From NCBI RefSeq assembly GCF_003387475.1, contig NZ_QUNO01000017.1, positions 232,628-296,627 on the forward strand: a stretch of DNA of 64,000 nucleotides, written 5' to 3'. This stretch comes from Kutzneria buriramensis (GTDB lineage Bacteria > Actinomycetota > Actinomycetes > Mycobacteriales > Pseudonocardiaceae). Within the stretch, counting starts at the first letter, position 1; each line of letters opens with the position of its first letter. Under the pieces are notes generated by a model. That model did no database searches. It was not told the origin of the DNA and saw only the letters and a program-made list of their open reading frames with translations. Both the position numbers and the translations under genes were made by a program. This document shows, one piece after another, positions 26,380 through 36,728 of the stretch.

Positions 26380-27327
26380 ATGAGCACCACCGTGAACCCG
26401 GCCGCCGCCGACGAGGCCGCGGCCGACGTCCCGCAGAGCAGGCCCGTCTCGCGCGGCGCCCTGGTGCGCCGCCGGTTCATGCGCAACCGCTGGGCGCTGG
26501 GCGGCATCATCGTGATCATCGTGCTGTACATCGTGGCGTTCAGCTATCCGCTGTTCTCGCCGTACAGCTACGAATTCCACGACACCACCAACACCTACGA
26601 CCCGCCGTCGCTGACGCACTGGTTCGGCACCGACAACATCGGCACCGACATGTTCGTGGCGTGCATGCGGGGTCTGCAGAAGTCGCTGACGATCGGCCTG
26701 CTCGTGGGCGTGATCTCGACCGCGTTGTCGGCGGTCGTCGGCGCCACCGCCGGCTTCTTCGGCGGCATCACCGACCGCGCCATGATGTGGATCGTCGACC
26801 TGCTGCTGGTGCTGCCGTCGTTCCTGATCATTTCCATCGCCAGCCCCATCTTCAAGGGCTCCAGCTGGCTGATCCTGGTCGTGCTGCTGGTGCTGTTCCA
26901 GTGGATGATCACCGCTCGCATCGTGCGCGGCATGACCCTGACCCTGAAGACCAGGGAGTACGTGAGCGCGGCCCGCTTCATGGGGCAGTCGCCGTGGCGC
27001 ACCATCTTCAAGCACATCGTGCCGAACATGTCGTCGCTGCTGATCGTGGACGCGACCATCAACGTCGGCAGCGCGGTGCTCCAGGAGTCGGGCCTGAGCT
27101 ACTTCGGCTTCGGCGTGCAGCCGCCGGACGTCTCGCTGGGCACGCTGATCGCGACCGGCACCGGCTCGGCGCTGACCTTCCCGTGGCTGTTCTACGCGCC
27201 GGCCGTGCTGCTGGTGGTGGCCCTGCTGTCGGTGGCCGTGGTCGGCGACGGGCTGCGGGACGCGCTGGACCCGACGTCGTCCCGAGCGCGCCGCCGGGAG
27301 AAGAAGCGAAAGGACAAGTTGGCATGA
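26380..27327 (+). CDS. Oligopeptide/dipeptide ABC transporter permease (OppC/DppC type)
   Basis: 315 residues. The N-terminal OppC_N helix ([20 protein letters not shown]) is followed by [20 protein letters not shown], the hallmark of this subunit, and an EAA loop with [20 protein letters not shown]. Six helices in total. Starts 14 bases after the OppB-type gene and overlaps the ATPase start by 4 bases (ATGA). Forms the membrane channel with its partner. Confidence 0.93.
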   Translation: MSTTVNPAAADEAAADVPQSRPVSRGALVRRRFMRNRWALGGIIVIIVLYIVAFSYPLFSPYSYEFHDTTNTYDPPSLTHWFGTDNIGTDMFVACMRGLQKSLTIGLLVGVISTALSAVVGATAGFFGGITDRAMMWIVDLLLVLPSFLIISIASPIFKGSSWLILVVLLVLFQWMITARIVRGMTLTLKTREYVSAARFMGQSPWRTIFKHIVPNMSSLLIVDATINVGSAVLQESGLSYFGFGVQPPDVSLGTLIATGTGSALTFPWLFYAPAVLLVVALLSVAVVGDGLRDALDPTSSRARRREKKRKDKLA

Positions 27328-29498
27328 GCGCCTCGGAGATCACGCTGGACGAGAGCGTGCTTGACGGCGCGGGCGACGGACCGGTGCTCGAGGTCGCGGA
27401 CCTCGACGTCTCCTTCCCCAGCGAGGCGGGCCGCGTGCACGCGGTGCGCGGCCTGACCTACGAGGTGGCCCGCGGCGAGGTGCTCGGCATCGTCGGCGAG
27501 TCCGGCTCCGGCAAGTCGGTGTCCTCGCTGGCTGTCATGGGTCTGCTGCCCGAACAGGCGCGGATCAGCGGTTCCATCCGCTTCCAGGGCCAGCAGCTGC
27601 TGGGCCTGTCCGACGTGCAGCTGTCCAAGATCCGGGGCCGCCGGATCTCGATGGTGTTCCAGGACCCGCTGTCCGCGCTGACGCCGGTGTACACCGTCGG
27701 CGACCAGATCGCGGAGGCGCTGCTGATCCACGGCAGGGGTCGGCTGTCCAAGGCGGCCGCCGCCAACCGCTCGGTGGAGCTGCTGGACCTGGTCGGCATC
27801 CCGAACGCCGCGGCGCGCGTGAAGGCGTTCCCGCACGAGTTCTCCGGCGGCATGCGGCAGCGTGCGGTGATCGCGATGGCCATCGCCAACGACCCGGACC
27901 TGATCATCGCCGACGAGCCGACGACCGCGCTGGACGTGACCGTGCAGGCGCAGGTGCTCGAGGTGCTCAAGACGGCCAAGGAGGTGACCGGCGCCGGCAT
28001 CGTGATCATCACCCACGATCTCGGCGTGGTCGCCGGCTTCTCCGACCGGCTGTTGGTGATGTACGCCGGCCGCGCGGTGGAGTCCGGCAACGTCAACGAG
28101 GTCTACCAGCAGCCGCGCATGCCGTACACGCTCGGCCTGCTGGGGTCGCTGCCCCGGCTGGACGCCGCCGAGAAGCTGCCGCTGGTGCCGATCCACGGCC
28201 AGCCGCCGTCGCTGGTGGACCTGCCCCAGGGCTGCCCGTTCGCGCCGCGCTGCCCGCTGGCCGTGGACGACTGCCTCACCGCCGAGCCCGAACTGTCCGA
28301 GGTGGACAGCACGAGCGGGCACCGCGCCGCGTGCATCCGCAGCGCCGAACTGGCCGCCACCGAGGCCGAGGTGGAGGACAGCATCGACGGCGTCGAGGCC
28401 AGCAACGCGGCCGCGATCGAGGCGGCCGTCGAGGTGTTCGGCGCGGAGCTGGTCGAGGAGCCCAAGGCCGCGCTGCGGCCGCGCGCGGAGCGCCCCGTCG
28501 TGCTTGAGGTGGACTCGCTGGTCAAGCATTTCGCCGTGACCAAGGGTGTGGTGCTCAAGCGCAAGGTCGGCACCGTGCACGCGGTGGACGGCGTCAGCTT
28601 CGAGGTCCGCGAGCAGGAGACGCTCGGCCTGGTCGGCGAGTCCGGCTGCGGCAAGACCACCACGCTGATGCAGATCCTCGGACTGGAGCGGCCGGCCGGC
28701 GGCTCCATCTCGGTGCTCGGCCGCGATGTGTCCACATTGGACGGCAAGGCGCGCAAGGCGATCCGCCGGGACATGCAGGTCGTGTTCCAGGACCCCTTGG
28801 CGTCGTTGGATCCGCGGATGCCGATCGGCGACGTCATCGCGGAACCCATGCAGGTGCACGGCTTCGACGCTACCCACATCCGCAAGCGAATTCCGGAGCT
28901 GCTGGACCTGGTGGGGCTGCGGGCCGAGCACGCGGACCGCTACCCGGCCGAGTTCTCCGGCGGGCAGCGCCAGCGCATCGGCATCGCCCGGGCGCTCGCG
29001 CTGGAGCCGAAGCTGCTGGTGCTGGACGAGCCGGTGTCCGCGCTGGACGTGTCCATCCAGGCGGGTGTGATCAACCTGCTGGACAAGCTGAAGGCCGAAC
29101 TGGGCCTGTCCTATCTGTTCGTGGCGCACGACCTGTCCGTGGTCCGGCACATCGCCGACCGGGTGGCCGTGATGTACCTGGGCAAGATCGTGGAGATCGG
29201 CGCCGTGGACGCGGTGTTCGGCGAGCCGAAGCACCCGTACACGCAGGCGCTGCTGTCGGCGATCCCGATCCCCGACCCGGTCAAGGAGCGCCAGCGTGAG
29301 CGCATCATCCTGTCCGGCGACCTGCCGAGCCCGGCCAATCCGCCGTCGGGCTGCCGGTTCCGGACCCGCTGCTTCCTGCACGCAACACTGTCCGATTCGG
29401 ACAAGCGCAAGTGCGTGGAGGTGGAACCGCCGCGCGAGTCGCAGGGCGACGACCACGAGGTGGCCTGTCACTTCGCCCGCGCGAAGCAGGTGGTCTGA
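27324..29498 (+). CDS. Fused double ATPase of the peptide ABC transporter (OppD-OppF fusion)
   Basis: 724 residues with two complete ABC domains in one chain. Domain 1 (~14-270): Walker A GESGSGKS, signature [14 protein letters not shown], Walker [15 protein letters not shown] and the OppD-type C-terminal cysteines ([14 protein letters not shown]). A ~70-residue acidic linker ([20 protein letters not shown]) joins domain 2: [43 protein letters not shown] and again a Cys cluster ([11 protein letters not shown]). The ATG at 27324 overlaps the permease stop. Usual systems make two proteins; the fusion is common in actinobacteria. Confidence 0.93.
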   Translation: MSASEITLDESVLDGAGDGPVLEVADLDVSFPSEAGRVHAVRGLTYEVARGEVLGIVGESGSGKSVSSLAVMGLLPEQARISGSIRFQGQQLLGLSDVQLSKIRGRRISMVFQDPLSALTPVYTVGDQIAEALLIHGRGRLSKAAAANRSVELLDLVGIPNAAARVKAFPHEFSGGMRQRAVIAMAIANDPDLIIADEPTTALDVTVQAQVLEVLKTAKEVTGAGIVIITHDLGVVAGFSDRLLVMYAGRAVESGNVNEVYQQPRMPYTLGLLGSLPRLDAAEKLPLVPIHGQPPSLVDLPQGCPFAPRCPLAVDDCLTAEPELSEVDSTSGHRAACIRSAELAATEAEVEDSIDGVEASNAAAIEAAVEVFGAELVEEPKAALRPRAERPVVLEVDSLVKHFAVTKGVVLKRKVGTVHAVDGVSFEVREQETLGLVGESGCGKTTTLMQILGLERPAGGSISVLGRDVSTLDGKARKAIRRDMQVVFQDPLASLDPRMPIGDVIAEPMQVHGFDATHIRKRIPELLDLVGLRAEHADRYPAEFSGGQRQRIGIARALALEPKLLVLDEPVSALDVSIQAGVINLLDKLKAELGLSYLFVAHDLSVVRHIADRVAVMYLGKIVEIGAVDAVFGEPKHPYTQALLSAIPIPDPVKERQRERIILSGDLPSPANPPSGCRFRTRCFLHATLSDSDKRKCVEVEPPRESQGDDHEVACHFARAKQVV

Positions 29499-29559
29499 GA
29501 TGCGCGCGACGGCTACGGCCGTCACGCTGACATGAACGACCGACACGAGCAGTGACGGT

Positions 29560-29590
29560 CTGGCCCGGTGACTCCACGTCGCCGGGCCAG
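29560..29590 (+). terminator. Hairpin between ATPase and binding-protein genes
   Basis: CTGGCCCGG (29560-29568) pairs perfectly with CCGGGCCAG (29582-29590). Placed 61 bases past the ATPase stop and 132 before the binding-protein start, it may attenuate the operon or protect mRNA, letting the binding protein be made in excess. Confidence 0.55.
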
Positions 29591-29722
29591 CGCCACAACT
29601 GGGGAGGTATCACCGTTGGTGCACACCGGGGAACACGCGGTGACCGGATGCGACGGGGCCCCAGCCACAGACCCGAGCGACAACGTCGTCATCGGTGCCG
29701 AGTAACAACGGAGGTCAGTTCG

Positions 29723-31417
29723 ATGGGCAGAAGGAAGGTGCTGGCGCTGGCTGCGCCGGCCCTCGCGTTGGCGCTCACCCTGAGCGCCTGCGGTGGCGGC
29801 GGTGGCGGCGGTCAGCTGCCGAAGGCCGACACCAAGGCCGGTGTCAACGACATCAACCCGCAGCCGGAGAGCAACATCAAGAAGGGCGGGACGCTCCAGT
29901 TCCCGATCGACTCGCCGTCCGCGAACTGGAACCAGAACGAGGTCGACGGCAACGACGTCGCCAGCGCCCGGCTGTCCAACACGGTCGAGCCCTGGGTCTT
30001 CACCGAGAACGCGGACGCGTCGCTCACGGCCAACAAGGACATCGTGACGTCGGTCGAGCAGACCTCGACCAGCCCGCAGGTGATCGAGTACAAGATCAAC
30101 CCGAAGGCCAAGTGGTCCAACGGGCGCGCCTTCTCCTGGGAGGACTTCCAGGCGCAGTGGAAGGCGATGAACGGTTCCAACAAGGCCTACCAGGTCACCG
30201 GCACCGTCGGCTACGAGAACATCGGCAGCGTGGAGAAGGGCTCCGACGACCAGGACGTCAAGGTCACCTTCTCCAAGCCCTTCGGTGAGTGGAAGTCGCT
30301 GTTCAGCCCGCTGTACCCGAAGGAGCTCAACTCGGACCCGACCGAGTTCAACACCGGCTGGGTGGACGCGCCGAAGATCACCGGCGCCGCGTTCAAGATC
30401 GGCAAGATCGACCAGACGGCGAAGACCGTCCAGGTCGTGGCCGACCCGAACTGGTGGGGCGACAAGCCCTACCTGGACGCCATCCTGTTCAAGGTGATGA
30501 GCCGCCCGTCGATGCCGGACGCCATGGCCTCGGGCGCGATCGACGTCGCCGACACCAACGCGCTGCTGGACGCGATCACCCGCTACAAGTCCATGCCGAA
30601 CGTGACGCTGCACCAGGCGGTCGCCCCGGACACCGCGCACCTGACGCTCAACGGCGGCCAGGGCCGGATCCTGGCCGACCAGAAGCTGCGCCAGGCCGTG
30701 TTCAAGGCCGTCGACCGGCAGTCCATCGCCAACGCGGAGATCGGCAAGATCACGCCCAACCCGCCGGCGCTGAACAACCACATCTACGCGCAGGGCACCA
30801 AGGAGTACCAGGACAACGCCGGTGACCTGAAGTTCAACCTGGACCAGGCCAAGAAGGACCTGGACGCGCTGGGCTGGAAGCAGAACGGCCAGTACCGGTC
30901 CAAGGACGGCAAGGAGCTCGACCTGACCTACGTCAGCTCCAGCACCCCGGCCTCCGAGGACACCGGCAAGATCCTCCAGCAGCAGCTGGGCGCGGCCGGC
31001 ATCAAGGTCACCATCAACGCGGTGCCCACCGCCGACTTCTTCTCTAAGTACGTCATCGTCGGCAACTTCGACCTGACCACGTTCCGCTGGACCGCGGGCA
31101 GCACGCCGATGTCGGGCAGCAAGGGCATCTACACGCTGGACTTCAAGGACCCGACCGACACCCAGCAGAACTACGGCCACGTCGGGAGCCAGGCCATCAA
31201 CGACGCCTTCGACAAGGCCGTCGGCGAGCTGGACGACACCAAGCGCGCCCAGCAGGCCAACGACATCGACAAGCAGCTCTGGGAGATCGCCGGCGAGCTC
31301 CCGCTGTACCAGCTGCCGGGCGCGGTGGCCACCAAGAAGAACGTCGCGAACTACGGCGCGATGGGCTTCGCCACCAACCCGATCGACTACGCCAAGATCG
31401 GCTTCACCAACAGCTGA
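29723..31417 (+). CDS. Peptide/nickel-type ABC substrate-binding lipoprotein (SBP family 5)
   Basis: 564 residues. ATG 29723 has a strong GGAGGT site 9 bases upstream. The signal peptide ends in lipobox TLSAC followed by a Gly-rich spacer. SBP_bac_5 pattern: YKINPKAKWSNGRAFSWEDF near residue 130, and DPNWWGDKPYLDAILFKVM. It should capture oligopeptides (or related ligands) for the permeases just upstream, as fourth gene of that operon. A close relative is encoded convergently downstream. Confidence 0.9.
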   Translation: MGRRKVLALAAPALALALTLSACGGGGGGGQLPKADTKAGVNDINPQPESNIKKGGTLQFPIDSPSANWNQNEVDGNDVASARLSNTVEPWVFTENADASLTANKDIVTSVEQTSTSPQVIEYKINPKAKWSNGRAFSWEDFQAQWKAMNGSNKAYQVTGTVGYENIGSVEKGSDDQDVKVTFSKPFGEWKSLFSPLYPKELNSDPTEFNTGWVDAPKITGAAFKIGKIDQTAKTVQVVADPNWWGDKPYLDAILFKVMSRPSMPDAMASGAIDVADTNALLDAITRYKSMPNVTLHQAVAPDTAHLTLNGGQGRILADQKLRQAVFKAVDRQSIANAEIGKITPNPPALNNHIYAQGTKEYQDNAGDLKFNLDQAKKDLDALGWKQNGQYRSKDGKELDLTYVSSSTPASEDTGKILQQQLGAAGIKVTINAVPTADFFSKYVIVGNFDLTTFRWTAGSTPMSGSKGIYTLDFKDPTDTQQNYGHVGSQAINDAFDKAVGELDDTKRAQQANDIDKQLWEIAGELPLYQLPGAVATKKNVANYGAMGFATNPIDYAKIGFTNS

Positions 31418-31431
31418 TCGGGTCTGACACG

Positions 31432-31466
31432 GCGGCGGCCCGGGCGATTCTCGCCCGGGCCGCCGT
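31432..31466. terminator. Strong terminator between convergent binding-protein genes
   Basis: A 16-bp stem (GCGGCGGCCCGGGCGA with TCGCCCGGGCCGCCGT) closes on a 3-base TTC loop, followed by TCTT. It lies 14 bases after the stop of the upstream binding-protein gene. Confidence 0.85.
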
Positions 31467-31625
31467 TCTTCATGTCCGTGGGTGCCGGGCGGGCGGTTTC
31501 CGCACCGCGCAGACCCCCAGTTGGTCAGCGCGGGGTGGCGCGCCGCCCGGCCCGGCGGGGTCCATCACACACAACGCCACTGTCGCCTCGCTGTCTCCGC
31601 GCGGCGGCACCCCGCTGACCAGTCA

Positions 31626-33317
31626 TTACTTGGCCCAGCCGATGTCCTGGTAGCGGATGCTGGCCAGGCCGGTGTCGCCGAAGTTGGCCAGGCCGTTGCG
31701 ACAGGCCACGATGGACGGCCGCTGGTAGAGCGGCAGCGAGTGCCCCAGCGCCCACACCTGCTTGTCGATCTCGTTGACCAGCGCGTAGCGCTTGTCCTGG
31801 TCCAGCTCCGAGGACGCCTGCTTGAGCAGGTCGTTGATCTTCTGGTCGCCGATCCGGCCCACGTTGCCCTGCTGCTGGTCGCCGCTGATGAACCAGCTCT
31901 GAGCATTGGTGACCGGCGGCGCGCTGTCGCCCATCTGCGCGAAGTTGGCGATGTCGAAGTCGCCGGGCGTGATGTGCTGGTCGAAGAAGGTGTTCGGGTC
32001 GTCCTGCACGATCTGGAGGTCGACGCCGATCGCGGCGAGCTGCTGCTGCACCAGCTGGGCCTCGTCCAGCGAGGACTTCACGCCGCCGGCGATGGCGTCC
32101 CGGATGGTCAGCTGCTTGCCGTTCTTGCTGCGGAACTTGGCCCCGGCCGGCTGCGTCCAGCCGTCGGCGTCGAGCTCCTTGCGGGCCTCGTCCGGGTTGT
32201 ACAGGTAGCCGGCCGAGTTGTCCTGGTAGCCGGGGAAGCCGGGCAGGAAGATGTGGTTGCCCAGCGGCTTGGCGTCCGGGATCAGCTGGCCGATCTCGGC
32301 CTTGGCGATCGGGTCCCGGTTGATGCCCTTGATGACGGCGACCCGCAGCTTCTGGTCGTTGAGGATGGAGTTGCCGGCGCCGTTGAACACGATCTCGCGG
32401 TAGTTGGGCAGGTTGGCCCGCCGCAGCGTCACGTTCGACATCGCCGAGGTGCGCTTGAACGCGTCGATGTTGGAGGCGACGCTCGCGAAGTCGAACGCGC
32501 CGCTGGCCAGGCCGTCCACCTCGACGTTGGCGCTGGAGTAGTACTTGAAGACGATCTTGTCCAGCTTGGGCTTGTCGCCCCACCACTTGTCGTCGGGCAC
32601 CACGGTGACGTTGTTGCCGGTCTTGTCCAGGTTGCCGACCTTGAACGGGCCGGCGGTGACCTTCGGCGTGTCCTTCCAGCCCTTGTTGAACTCGTCGACG
32701 CTGGAGGTCATCGACTTCGGGTAGAGGACGTTGAACAGGTCCTGCCATTCCGCGAGCTTCGGGTCGTAGGTGACGGTGAAGTCGTAGTCGTCACTGCCCT
32801 TGCTGATGTCGGAAATGCTGGAGTACCCGGCCGAGCTACCGATCTCGTAGGCGGTGTTCTTGCCGCTGAGCGCCTGCCACTCGGACTTGTAGTCCTCCCA
32901 GGTGATCGGCGTGCCGTCGCTCCACTTGGCCTTCTGGTTGAGCTTGTACTCGACCTTCTGCGGGTCGGACGAGACGAGCTTGAACGACTCCACGTAATCG
33001 GGGTCGGGTCCCCAGTCGCCGCTGGCGTCGGCGATGGCCGGGGTGGGCATGAACGACTCGACGACCGGGGGCGTGTCACCGCTGCCGGAGTCGATGGCGA
33101 ACATGTTGAAGTTGCTGGGGTACTGCTCGATACCCCATTGCAGAATGCCGCCGTCCTTGACCTTGTCCCGCGACATCGCATTGATGTCGTTCTGCCCGAT
33201 CTTCTTGGTGGGCGGCGGCGCGGAAGAACCTGCCGATCCCCCACAGGCCGACAACAGCAGCGCGGACGCGGTCACCGAAACGGCGATCGCGAGCAGCGCA
33301 CGTGGCGTTCGACTCAC
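31626..33317 (-). CDS. ABC substrate-binding lipoprotein, family 5, second copy
   Basis: 563 residues from GTG 33317 (AGGGGAAG upstream). Lipobox LLLSAC. The SBP_bac_5 segments KLNQKAKWSDGTPITWEDY and PDDKWWGDKPKLDKIVFKYY align with the binding protein at 29723-31417, and the two share length and architecture (QNDINAMSRDKV vs GVNDINPQPE start). They are paralogues transcribed toward each other. This copy has its own promoter region shared with a divergent membrane-protein gene, so it may give the same transporter an alternative ligand range. Confidence 0.9.
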   Translation of the reverse strand: MSRTPRALLAIAVSVTASALLLSACGGSAGSSAPPPTKKIGQNDINAMSRDKVKDGGILQWGIEQYPSNFNMFAIDSGSGDTPPVVESFMPTPAIADASGDWGPDPDYVESFKLVSSDPQKVEYKLNQKAKWSDGTPITWEDYKSEWQALSGKNTAYEIGSSAGYSSISDISKGSDDYDFTVTYDPKLAEWQDLFNVLYPKSMTSSVDEFNKGWKDTPKVTAGPFKVGNLDKTGNNVTVVPDDKWWGDKPKLDKIVFKYYSSANVEVDGLASGAFDFASVASNIDAFKRTSAMSNVTLRRANLPNYREIVFNGAGNSILNDQKLRVAVIKGINRDPIAKAEIGQLIPDAKPLGNHIFLPGFPGYQDNSAGYLYNPDEARKELDADGWTQPAGAKFRSKNGKQLTIRDAIAGGVKSSLDEAQLVQQQLAAIGVDLQIVQDDPNTFFDQHITPGDFDIANFAQMGDSAPPVTNAQSWFISGDQQQGNVGRIGDQKINDLLKQASSELDQDKRYALVNEIDKQVWALGHSLPLYQRPSIVACRNGLANFGDTGLASIRYQDIGWAK

Positions 33318-33440
33318 TCGCTTGCCTTCCCCTGAAGCCCCCAGTTCCCAGTTTCGCCACCCTATGCAGGCGACAGCCGAGTCTTGCGCGTTTCCCACCC
33401 TGCGGGAACCTACGGACGGAGGTCTGGGCAGGATGTGCCC

Positions 33441-34352
33441 ATGGGCATCCGGACGCGAGCAGTGCGACACGGGCTGGCCGCCACCGTCCTGGTGCTGGTC
33501 GTGTGCGGCGTGGTGGCCGCCTTCAGCGCCGCCACCCTGGCCGACGCCCGCGCCGGGCTGGCCCCGCTGACGTCCCGGTCGACCGCGCACGTCGACCGCG
33601 TGGACCAGGATGCGGACACCGCCGACGTCAGCTGGCCGCAGGGTCACGCCACCGTTCAGCTGGACGGCCCGCCGCCCAAGGTCGGCGTGACCGTGCCCGT
33701 CGGCTACGACCCCGAGTCCCCCTCGCATGCCGTCATCCCCGGCGCCGAGCTCCTCGTCGCCGCCGACCGGGCGAGCGGCGAGCTGCTGTTCGTCGTCATC
33801 GTCGCCGTGCTCATGCTGCTGGTCACGGCGGTTCGCTTCGTGACCCGAGTTGGCCTGCCGCGCCGCCCGACCGTGCAGATTCCCGTGCGCAGGGTCCGCA
33901 TCCAGTCGGGTCTGTTGGCCCGTTCGTGGTTGGAAACCGAGGATCTCCCGCGCCGCTGGATTCCCGTCTACTTCGATCCGGTGCTGGTCACCCTGCCCAC
34001 GCCCAGCACGATCGCCCTTTTCGGCGATCCGCGCCACACCCGCTGGGTCGCCGCCCGGGTCGGCGACACCGTCGTCTATCCGTCCGGTCGCGTCGTCAAG
34101 GAGGACCCGCGGGGCCGCCGGACCGACAACCCGTCCGAGATCGACGATTCGGTGCGGATACGGGCCGTGACCACCTCCGGCTGGCTGCGCCAGCTGCGCG
34201 CCGATGCCGTGCTGATCGTGCCGGCCCCGATCATCGGCCTGCTCTGGGCGTATCTGGACGGCGGCGCGGTGTGGAGTTGGCTCGGCGCCACCGTGATCAC
34301 CGCCGCCCTGGCGTTGTGGTTGGCCGCGTTGCGCGGCTCCGACCCGTCGTGA
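33441..34352 (+). CDS. Conserved actinobacterial membrane protein of unknown function
   Basis: 303 residues from ATG 33441 (GGCAGGA upstream). Helices near residues 10-30, 115-135 and a pair at ~258-295; an extracellular segment lies between the first two. The layout (N-terminal TM, outside domain with DADTADVSWPQGHATVQLDG, mid TM, cytosolic domain ending in two helices) resembles DUF3592-type two-TM proteins but I cannot place it firmly. No pathway context is visible from its neighbours. Confidence 0.75.
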   Translation: MGIRTRAVRHGLAATVLVLVVCGVVAAFSAATLADARAGLAPLTSRSTAHVDRVDQDADTADVSWPQGHATVQLDGPPPKVGVTVPVGYDPESPSHAVIPGAELLVAADRASGELLFVVIVAVLMLLVTAVRFVTRVGLPRRPTVQIPVRRVRIQSGLLARSWLETEDLPRRWIPVYFDPVLVTLPTPSTIALFGDPRHTRWVAARVGDTVVYPSGRVVKEDPRGRRTDNPSEIDDSVRIRAVTTSGWLRQLRADAVLIVPAPIIGLLWAYLDGGAVWSWLGATVITAALALWLAALRGSDPS

Positions 34353-34573
34353 TGCCCACCACAAGTGGCCTTCCAGCCGTCGGTTGCGGTGTTCCGGGGG
34401 CACCGGATGGGCTGGATCGTCACGGTGTGTGCCGAGGTACGCCCATCTCAGTGTTCGGATGATCCTCCGAATCGGTGGAGTTGGGCTTGCCCTCTTCGGG
34501 GCGGGCTGGTGTCACGGGACCATTCCGGCGGGTGGGCGGTTGTCCACCGGAGTTGATGGGCGGAGGTGCCGCT

Positions 34574-34768
34574 GTGGGCATGAAGTGGATGGAGCACAAG
34601 GTTGTGCAGCACGCGCGTGCGTGGGCCTCAGGGGGCATTCCCGGTCAGGCCGGCAAGGACGAGTGTGTGGTGTGTGGGAAGCAGATCCGCAAGCACCGGA
34701 AGGTGACCGGCGAGGGCCGTGTGTGTTCGGTGGCCTGCGCCCACTTCTGGGTGGAGAACATGAGCTGA
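34574..34768 (+). CDS. Small Cys-rich zinc-ribbon-like protein
   Basis: 64 residues from GTG 34574, chosen because GGAGG lies 7 bases upstream (ATG 34580 would be 2 codons shorter). Four cysteines form CVVCGK...CSVAC, a likely zinc knuckle, in a Lys/Arg-rich protein; the pattern RVCSVACAHFW resembles FCS-like or treble-clef-type fingers. Probably a nucleic-acid- or protein-binding zinc protein. No homologue that I can name. Confidence 0.65.
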   Translation: MGMKWMEHKVVQHARAWASGGIPGQAGKDECVVCGKQIRKHRKVTGEGRVCSVACAHFWVENMS

Positions 34769-35054
34769 CCCCACTTTCCACCACATCCCCACGTGCGCCG
34801 GCCACCACCGGCGCACCCCTTTTCCCACCCACAGGCATTTCCGCCACACGCATCCACACCTGCCCCACCCCATGCAGGCGAGCGAAGCGAAGCCGACCCC
34901 CACCACCACAACGCAACCCAGCCAACCCACCCAAACACCACCCCCACCACCACGCACGCAACCCACCAACCCGGGGCCGAGCGAAGCGAAGGCCCGAAGG
35001 GGGCGTGGGGGCGAAGCCCCCACATCGGGGGTCTGGGGGTCGCCCCCAGATACA

Positions 35055-35093
35055 AAAGCGGAAAATCCCCGCCCGCGCTTTCCGCGAGCAGGG
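35055..35093 (-). terminator. tRNA terminator hairpin, copy A
   Basis: On the minus strand GATCCCTGCTCGCGG pairs with CGCGGGCGGGGAT-type sequence and is followed by TTTT. It lies about 15 bases past the tRNA 3' end. The same element follows the second tRNA at 37222-37262. Confidence 0.7.
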
Positions 35094-35106
35094 ATCTCCC
35101 AATTTG

Positions 35107-35180
35107 TAGCGGGGACAGGATTTGAACCTGCGACCTCTGGGTTATGAGCCCAGCGAGCTACCGAGCTGCTCCACCCCGCG
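35107..35180 (-). tRNA. Initiator tRNA-fMet (CAT), copy A
   Basis: 74 nt on the minus strand, 5' end at 35180 (CGCGGGGTGGAGCAGCTCGG) and discriminator A at 35107; CCA not encoded. The anticodon loop is CTCATAA. The three G-C pairs in the anticodon stem (GGG/CCC) and the mismatched first acceptor position (C1 with U72) mark it as an initiator, not an elongator. Identical to the copy at 37274-37347. Confidence 0.96.
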
Positions 35181-35216
35181 TCGGTAGTTATTACTCTAGC
35201 CGACGCGGGCAACCCA

Positions 35217-36728
35217 TTACAAATCGCCCCCCACTACACCGTGCGACCTGCGCTTTTGCAGCGTGAACCGCTCGTAGGGCACGAGCTTGTCGCGGCCGGA
35301 TCCGAGCGAGTCGTAGTACGTGACGTTGATCCGGGTGTATCCGCCAGGGTGTCCCGGCTCGACCTCGAATCCGGCGAACCCGTAGGCGTGGTCGTGGTCG
35401 CGCACCGCCGACCACGGCGCTTCTTCGTACGCGAACACCGAGGGCCGTTTCCCGGTGGTCGGGTTGGCCGCCCCCACCCCCGTGATGATCTTCGCCTTGA
35501 TCGGCGTGAACAGTGTCTGGTTGGACGGCGCCGACGTGCCGCCGCCACCGAGGATCATGTGCACCGTCCCCTTGGACGTGTCGATCACCTGCGTGTCCGT
35601 CGCCACCGGGTTCGGCGTGAGGGTCGCCGATCCGCCGACCACGCCCCGCACCGGATGGGACCGCTCGTAGTGGTGCTCGTGTCCGCAGAGCACCAGGTCC
35701 ACCCCGTACCGGTCGAACAGCGGCACGAATTCCTCACGGACGCCTTGGTCCGCCCCGTTGAAGTCCGCCGACGAGATGACCGTCTGGTGCATGCACACCA
35801 CGATCCAGTCGATGTCGTGCCTCCTGCTGCTGGCGGCGAGCTCTCGCTCCAACCACGCCCGCTGCGCCCCACCGCTGTAGCCGCGGACGTAGCTGCCCCC
35901 GCCGTCCTGGTACGCCACGTCGTCGTTGGCGAGGTGCACGAACCGCACCGCCCCCACCGTGTACGCGTACCAGAGCCCCCGCATCTCGTGGTCCCTGGTT
36001 CCGCCGCCCGGCAGCCGGAAGTACGCCTGGTACGCCCCGTACCCGATCGGCCCGTTCCCGAGCTCGTTCTCGTGGTTTCCCGCCGCCGGCATCCAGGGCC
36101 GGTTCCGCAGCGACCGAGCATTCGTCGTGAACCAGTCCCCCCACACCTTCACCCGATCGGGGTTGATGTTGGCGTAGCAGAGGTCCCCGTTCATCAGGTG
36201 CAGCAGCGGGTCCACCGCTTCCACCTGGTCGACGATGTCCCCCGCGTGCGGCGACCAGAGCGTGTCTCCCTGCACTGCCGTCGACTGGTCCCCGAAGCTC
36301 GTGAACGTGAAAGCCGCCCGCCCTCTCGGCGCGGTCCTGAACGTCCCTTCAACCGGCGCGGCGTCCCCTTGCTCCACCCGGTACACGTACCGCTCCCCCG
36401 CCCGCAGTCCCGCCAGCCGCGCGTGATGCACCCACACCACCCGCCCACTCACGGAGTCCCGGTAGCTCTCCCCCTCCGCCCCCACCACGCATCCGTAGCC
36501 GCCGCCGACCGTCCCCACTCTCACCCGCGGCCGGCTCACCGCCCCTTCCGACATCCACGACACCGTCATCTCCGCCGCCGGGTCTTCCCCGAACGTCAGG
36601 TGCACCCCCTCCACCCCCGGCGTCCCCGCAACCGCCGGCTGTTCCCACAGCCACGCTCCTCCCGCTCCCCACGCGACAACCCCCGCGCCCGCCGCCTTCA
36701 GCACCCGCCGCCTGCTCACCTTCTCCAT
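35217..36728 (-). CDS. Tat-exported metallophosphoesterase, purple-acid-phosphatase-like
   Basis: 503 residues from ATG 36728. The N-terminus SRRRVLKAAGAG is a twin-arginine signal, so the enzyme is exported folded. An N-terminal fibronectin-like domain (HLTFGEDPAAEMTVSWMS) precedes the catalytic domain with the five metal-binding blocks: FGDQST, NGDLCYAN, AAGNHENE, VCMHQT and CGHEHHYERS. These are the ligands of the Fe/Zn-type dinuclear centre of purple acid phosphatases. It should release phosphate from organic esters outside the cell. It is enclosed by the two copies of a tRNA-bearing direct repeat. Confidence 0.9.
   Translation of the reverse strand: MEKVSRRRVLKAAGAGVVAWGAGGAWLWEQPAVAGTPGVEGVHLTFGEDPAAEMTVSWMSEGAVSRPRVRVGTVGGGYGCVVGAEGESYRDSVSGRVVWVHHARLAGLRAGERYVYRVEQGDAAPVEGTFRTAPRGRAAFTFTSFGDQSTAVQGDTLWSPHAGDIVDQVEAVDPLLHLMNGDLCYANINPDRVKVWGDWFTTNARSLRNRPWMPAAGNHENELGNGPIGYGAYQAYFRLPGGGTRDHEMRGLWYAYTVGAVRFVHLANDDVAYQDGGGSYVRGYSGGAQRAWLERELAASSRRHDIDWIVVCMHQTVISSADFNGADQGVREEFVPLFDRYGVDLVLCGHEHHYERSHPVRGVVGGSATLTPNPVATDTQVIDTSKGTVHMILGGGGTSAPSNQTLFTPIKAKIITGVGAANPTTGKRPSVFAYEEAPWSAVRDHDHAYGFAGFEVEPGHPGGYTRINVTYYDSLGSGRDKLVPYERFTLQKRRSHGVVGGDL

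Larger units (their letters stand above)
34864..35198. repeat. Duplicated cassette, copy A (repeat element plus initiator tRNA)
   Basis: This 335-bp stretch, from CCCACCCCATGCAGG to GTAGTTATTACTCTA, recurs at 37035-37365. The inner part (34975-35198) is almost base-for-base identical; the outer part has small indels. It holds an initiator tRNA gene, its terminator hairpin and a GGGGGCGAAGCCCCC block. Together with the other copy it forms direct repeats around the phosphatase gene. Confidence 0.93.

Noticed and set aside
33318..34403. Minus-strand extension of the second binding-protein frame
   Set aside because: It runs antisense to a credible membrane-protein gene; the lipoprotein signal and ribosome binding site fix the start at 33317.
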